A DNA stretch of 7,930 bases from Deinococcus sp. (GTDB lineage Bacteria; Deinococcota; Deinococci; Deinococcales; Deinococcaceae), in assembly GCA_025351205.1 (NCBI GenBank), contig JANXWI010000175.1, positions 1 to 7,930 of the forward strand, in the 5' to 3' direction. Positions 7,880 to 7,930 of this stretch are shown here, piece after piece. Positions within the stretch are counted from its first letter, which is position 1; each line of letters starts with the position of its first letter. The notes under the pieces were generated by a model, which was given only the letters and a program-made list of their open reading frames with translations, made no database searches and had not been told where the DNA came from. Position numbers and translations under genes: made by a program.

Positions 7880-7926
7880 CCAGCAGGCGCAAGCGCGGCG
7901 GCGACGAGGCTATCGCAACGGCTTGA
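7880..7926 (+). pseudogene. Second copy of the 3' end of lon
   Basis: These 47 nt match the last 47 nt of lon (6351-6397) at 43 positions, with the first 31 identical (6351-6381 and 7880-7910). Both end in the same 14 residues, SRRKRGGDEAIATA, and a stop. The four differences are third-base changes GCG/GCT, ATT/ATC and GCC/GCA plus TAA/TGA, none altering the peptide. Nothing lon-like precedes 7880, and the lon terminator is not copied in the 4 nt left in the window. A 19-codon frame from ATG 7867 covers it, but GGAGG lies only 1 nt before that ATG, so translation is unlikely. It is either a gene remnant or an att-like site. Confidence 0.85.
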
Positions 7927-7930
7927 GCTG

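Noticed and set aside
7867..7926. 19-codon gene MSRSPSRRKRGGDEAIATA
   Set aside because: Its ATG is 1 nt from GGAGG, too close for initiation, and all but the first few residues are explained by the lon tail copy.

Overview
The window looks like chromosomal DNA of a Deinococcus species (or a close Deinococcota relative). The evidence is high GC, a Lon of the type I associate with Deinococcus, a heat-shock HAIR-like site over the lon promoter, and at least one promoter whose -10 box lies about 6 nt before the ATG, the leaderless arrangement common in Deinococcus. The species cannot be named from the sequence alone.

Layout, left to right. (1) 2-1000 (+) is the 3' part of a twin-cassette ABC ATPase of the ModF/PhrA type. 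(2) 1017-2043 (+) is a two-gene operon with a strong promoter and an inverted repeat at the start point: a TetR-family regulator overlapping by 4 nt a four-helix membrane protein. (3) 2103-2915 (-) is a Cof-type HAD phosphatase, convergent with that operon; a 14-bp stem hairpin lies at the junction. (4) 3007-3090 is an array of 14-bp tandem repeats. (5) 3092-3541 (-) is a hotdog acyl-CoA thioesterase. (6) 3542-3910 is the thioesterase/lon divergent region, holding the lon promoter, a HAIR-like HspR site over its -10 box, and a tandem 16-bp repeat in the mRNA leader. (7) 3911-6397 (+) is full-length lon, followed by a clear intrinsic terminator. (8) 6460-7620 (-) is a second TetR-plus-small-membrane-protein operon, read towards lon. 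(9) 7613-7850 carries two nearly identical -10/palindrome/ATG modules 195 bp apart. (10) 7880-7926 (+) is an unexpected second copy of the last 47 nt of lon.

The most striking point is item 10. The final 14 codons and stop of lon recur 1.53 kb downstream in the same orientation, with four base differences, none of which changes the peptide. The TetR/membrane operon and the lon terminator lie between the two copies. This could be an att-like duplication at the 3' end of a housekeeping gene, or the remnant of a second lon. The second point is the paired promoter/operator modules of the downstream TetR gene, in which the palindrome is centred on the start codon of a probably leaderless mRNA.

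Functionally, lon is a heat-shock protease that is probably HspR-controlled. The two TetR operons each pair a repressor with one small membrane protein and are probably autoregulated. The phosphatase, thioesterase and ABC ATPase are ordinary housekeeping or metabolic genes with no evident link to each other.
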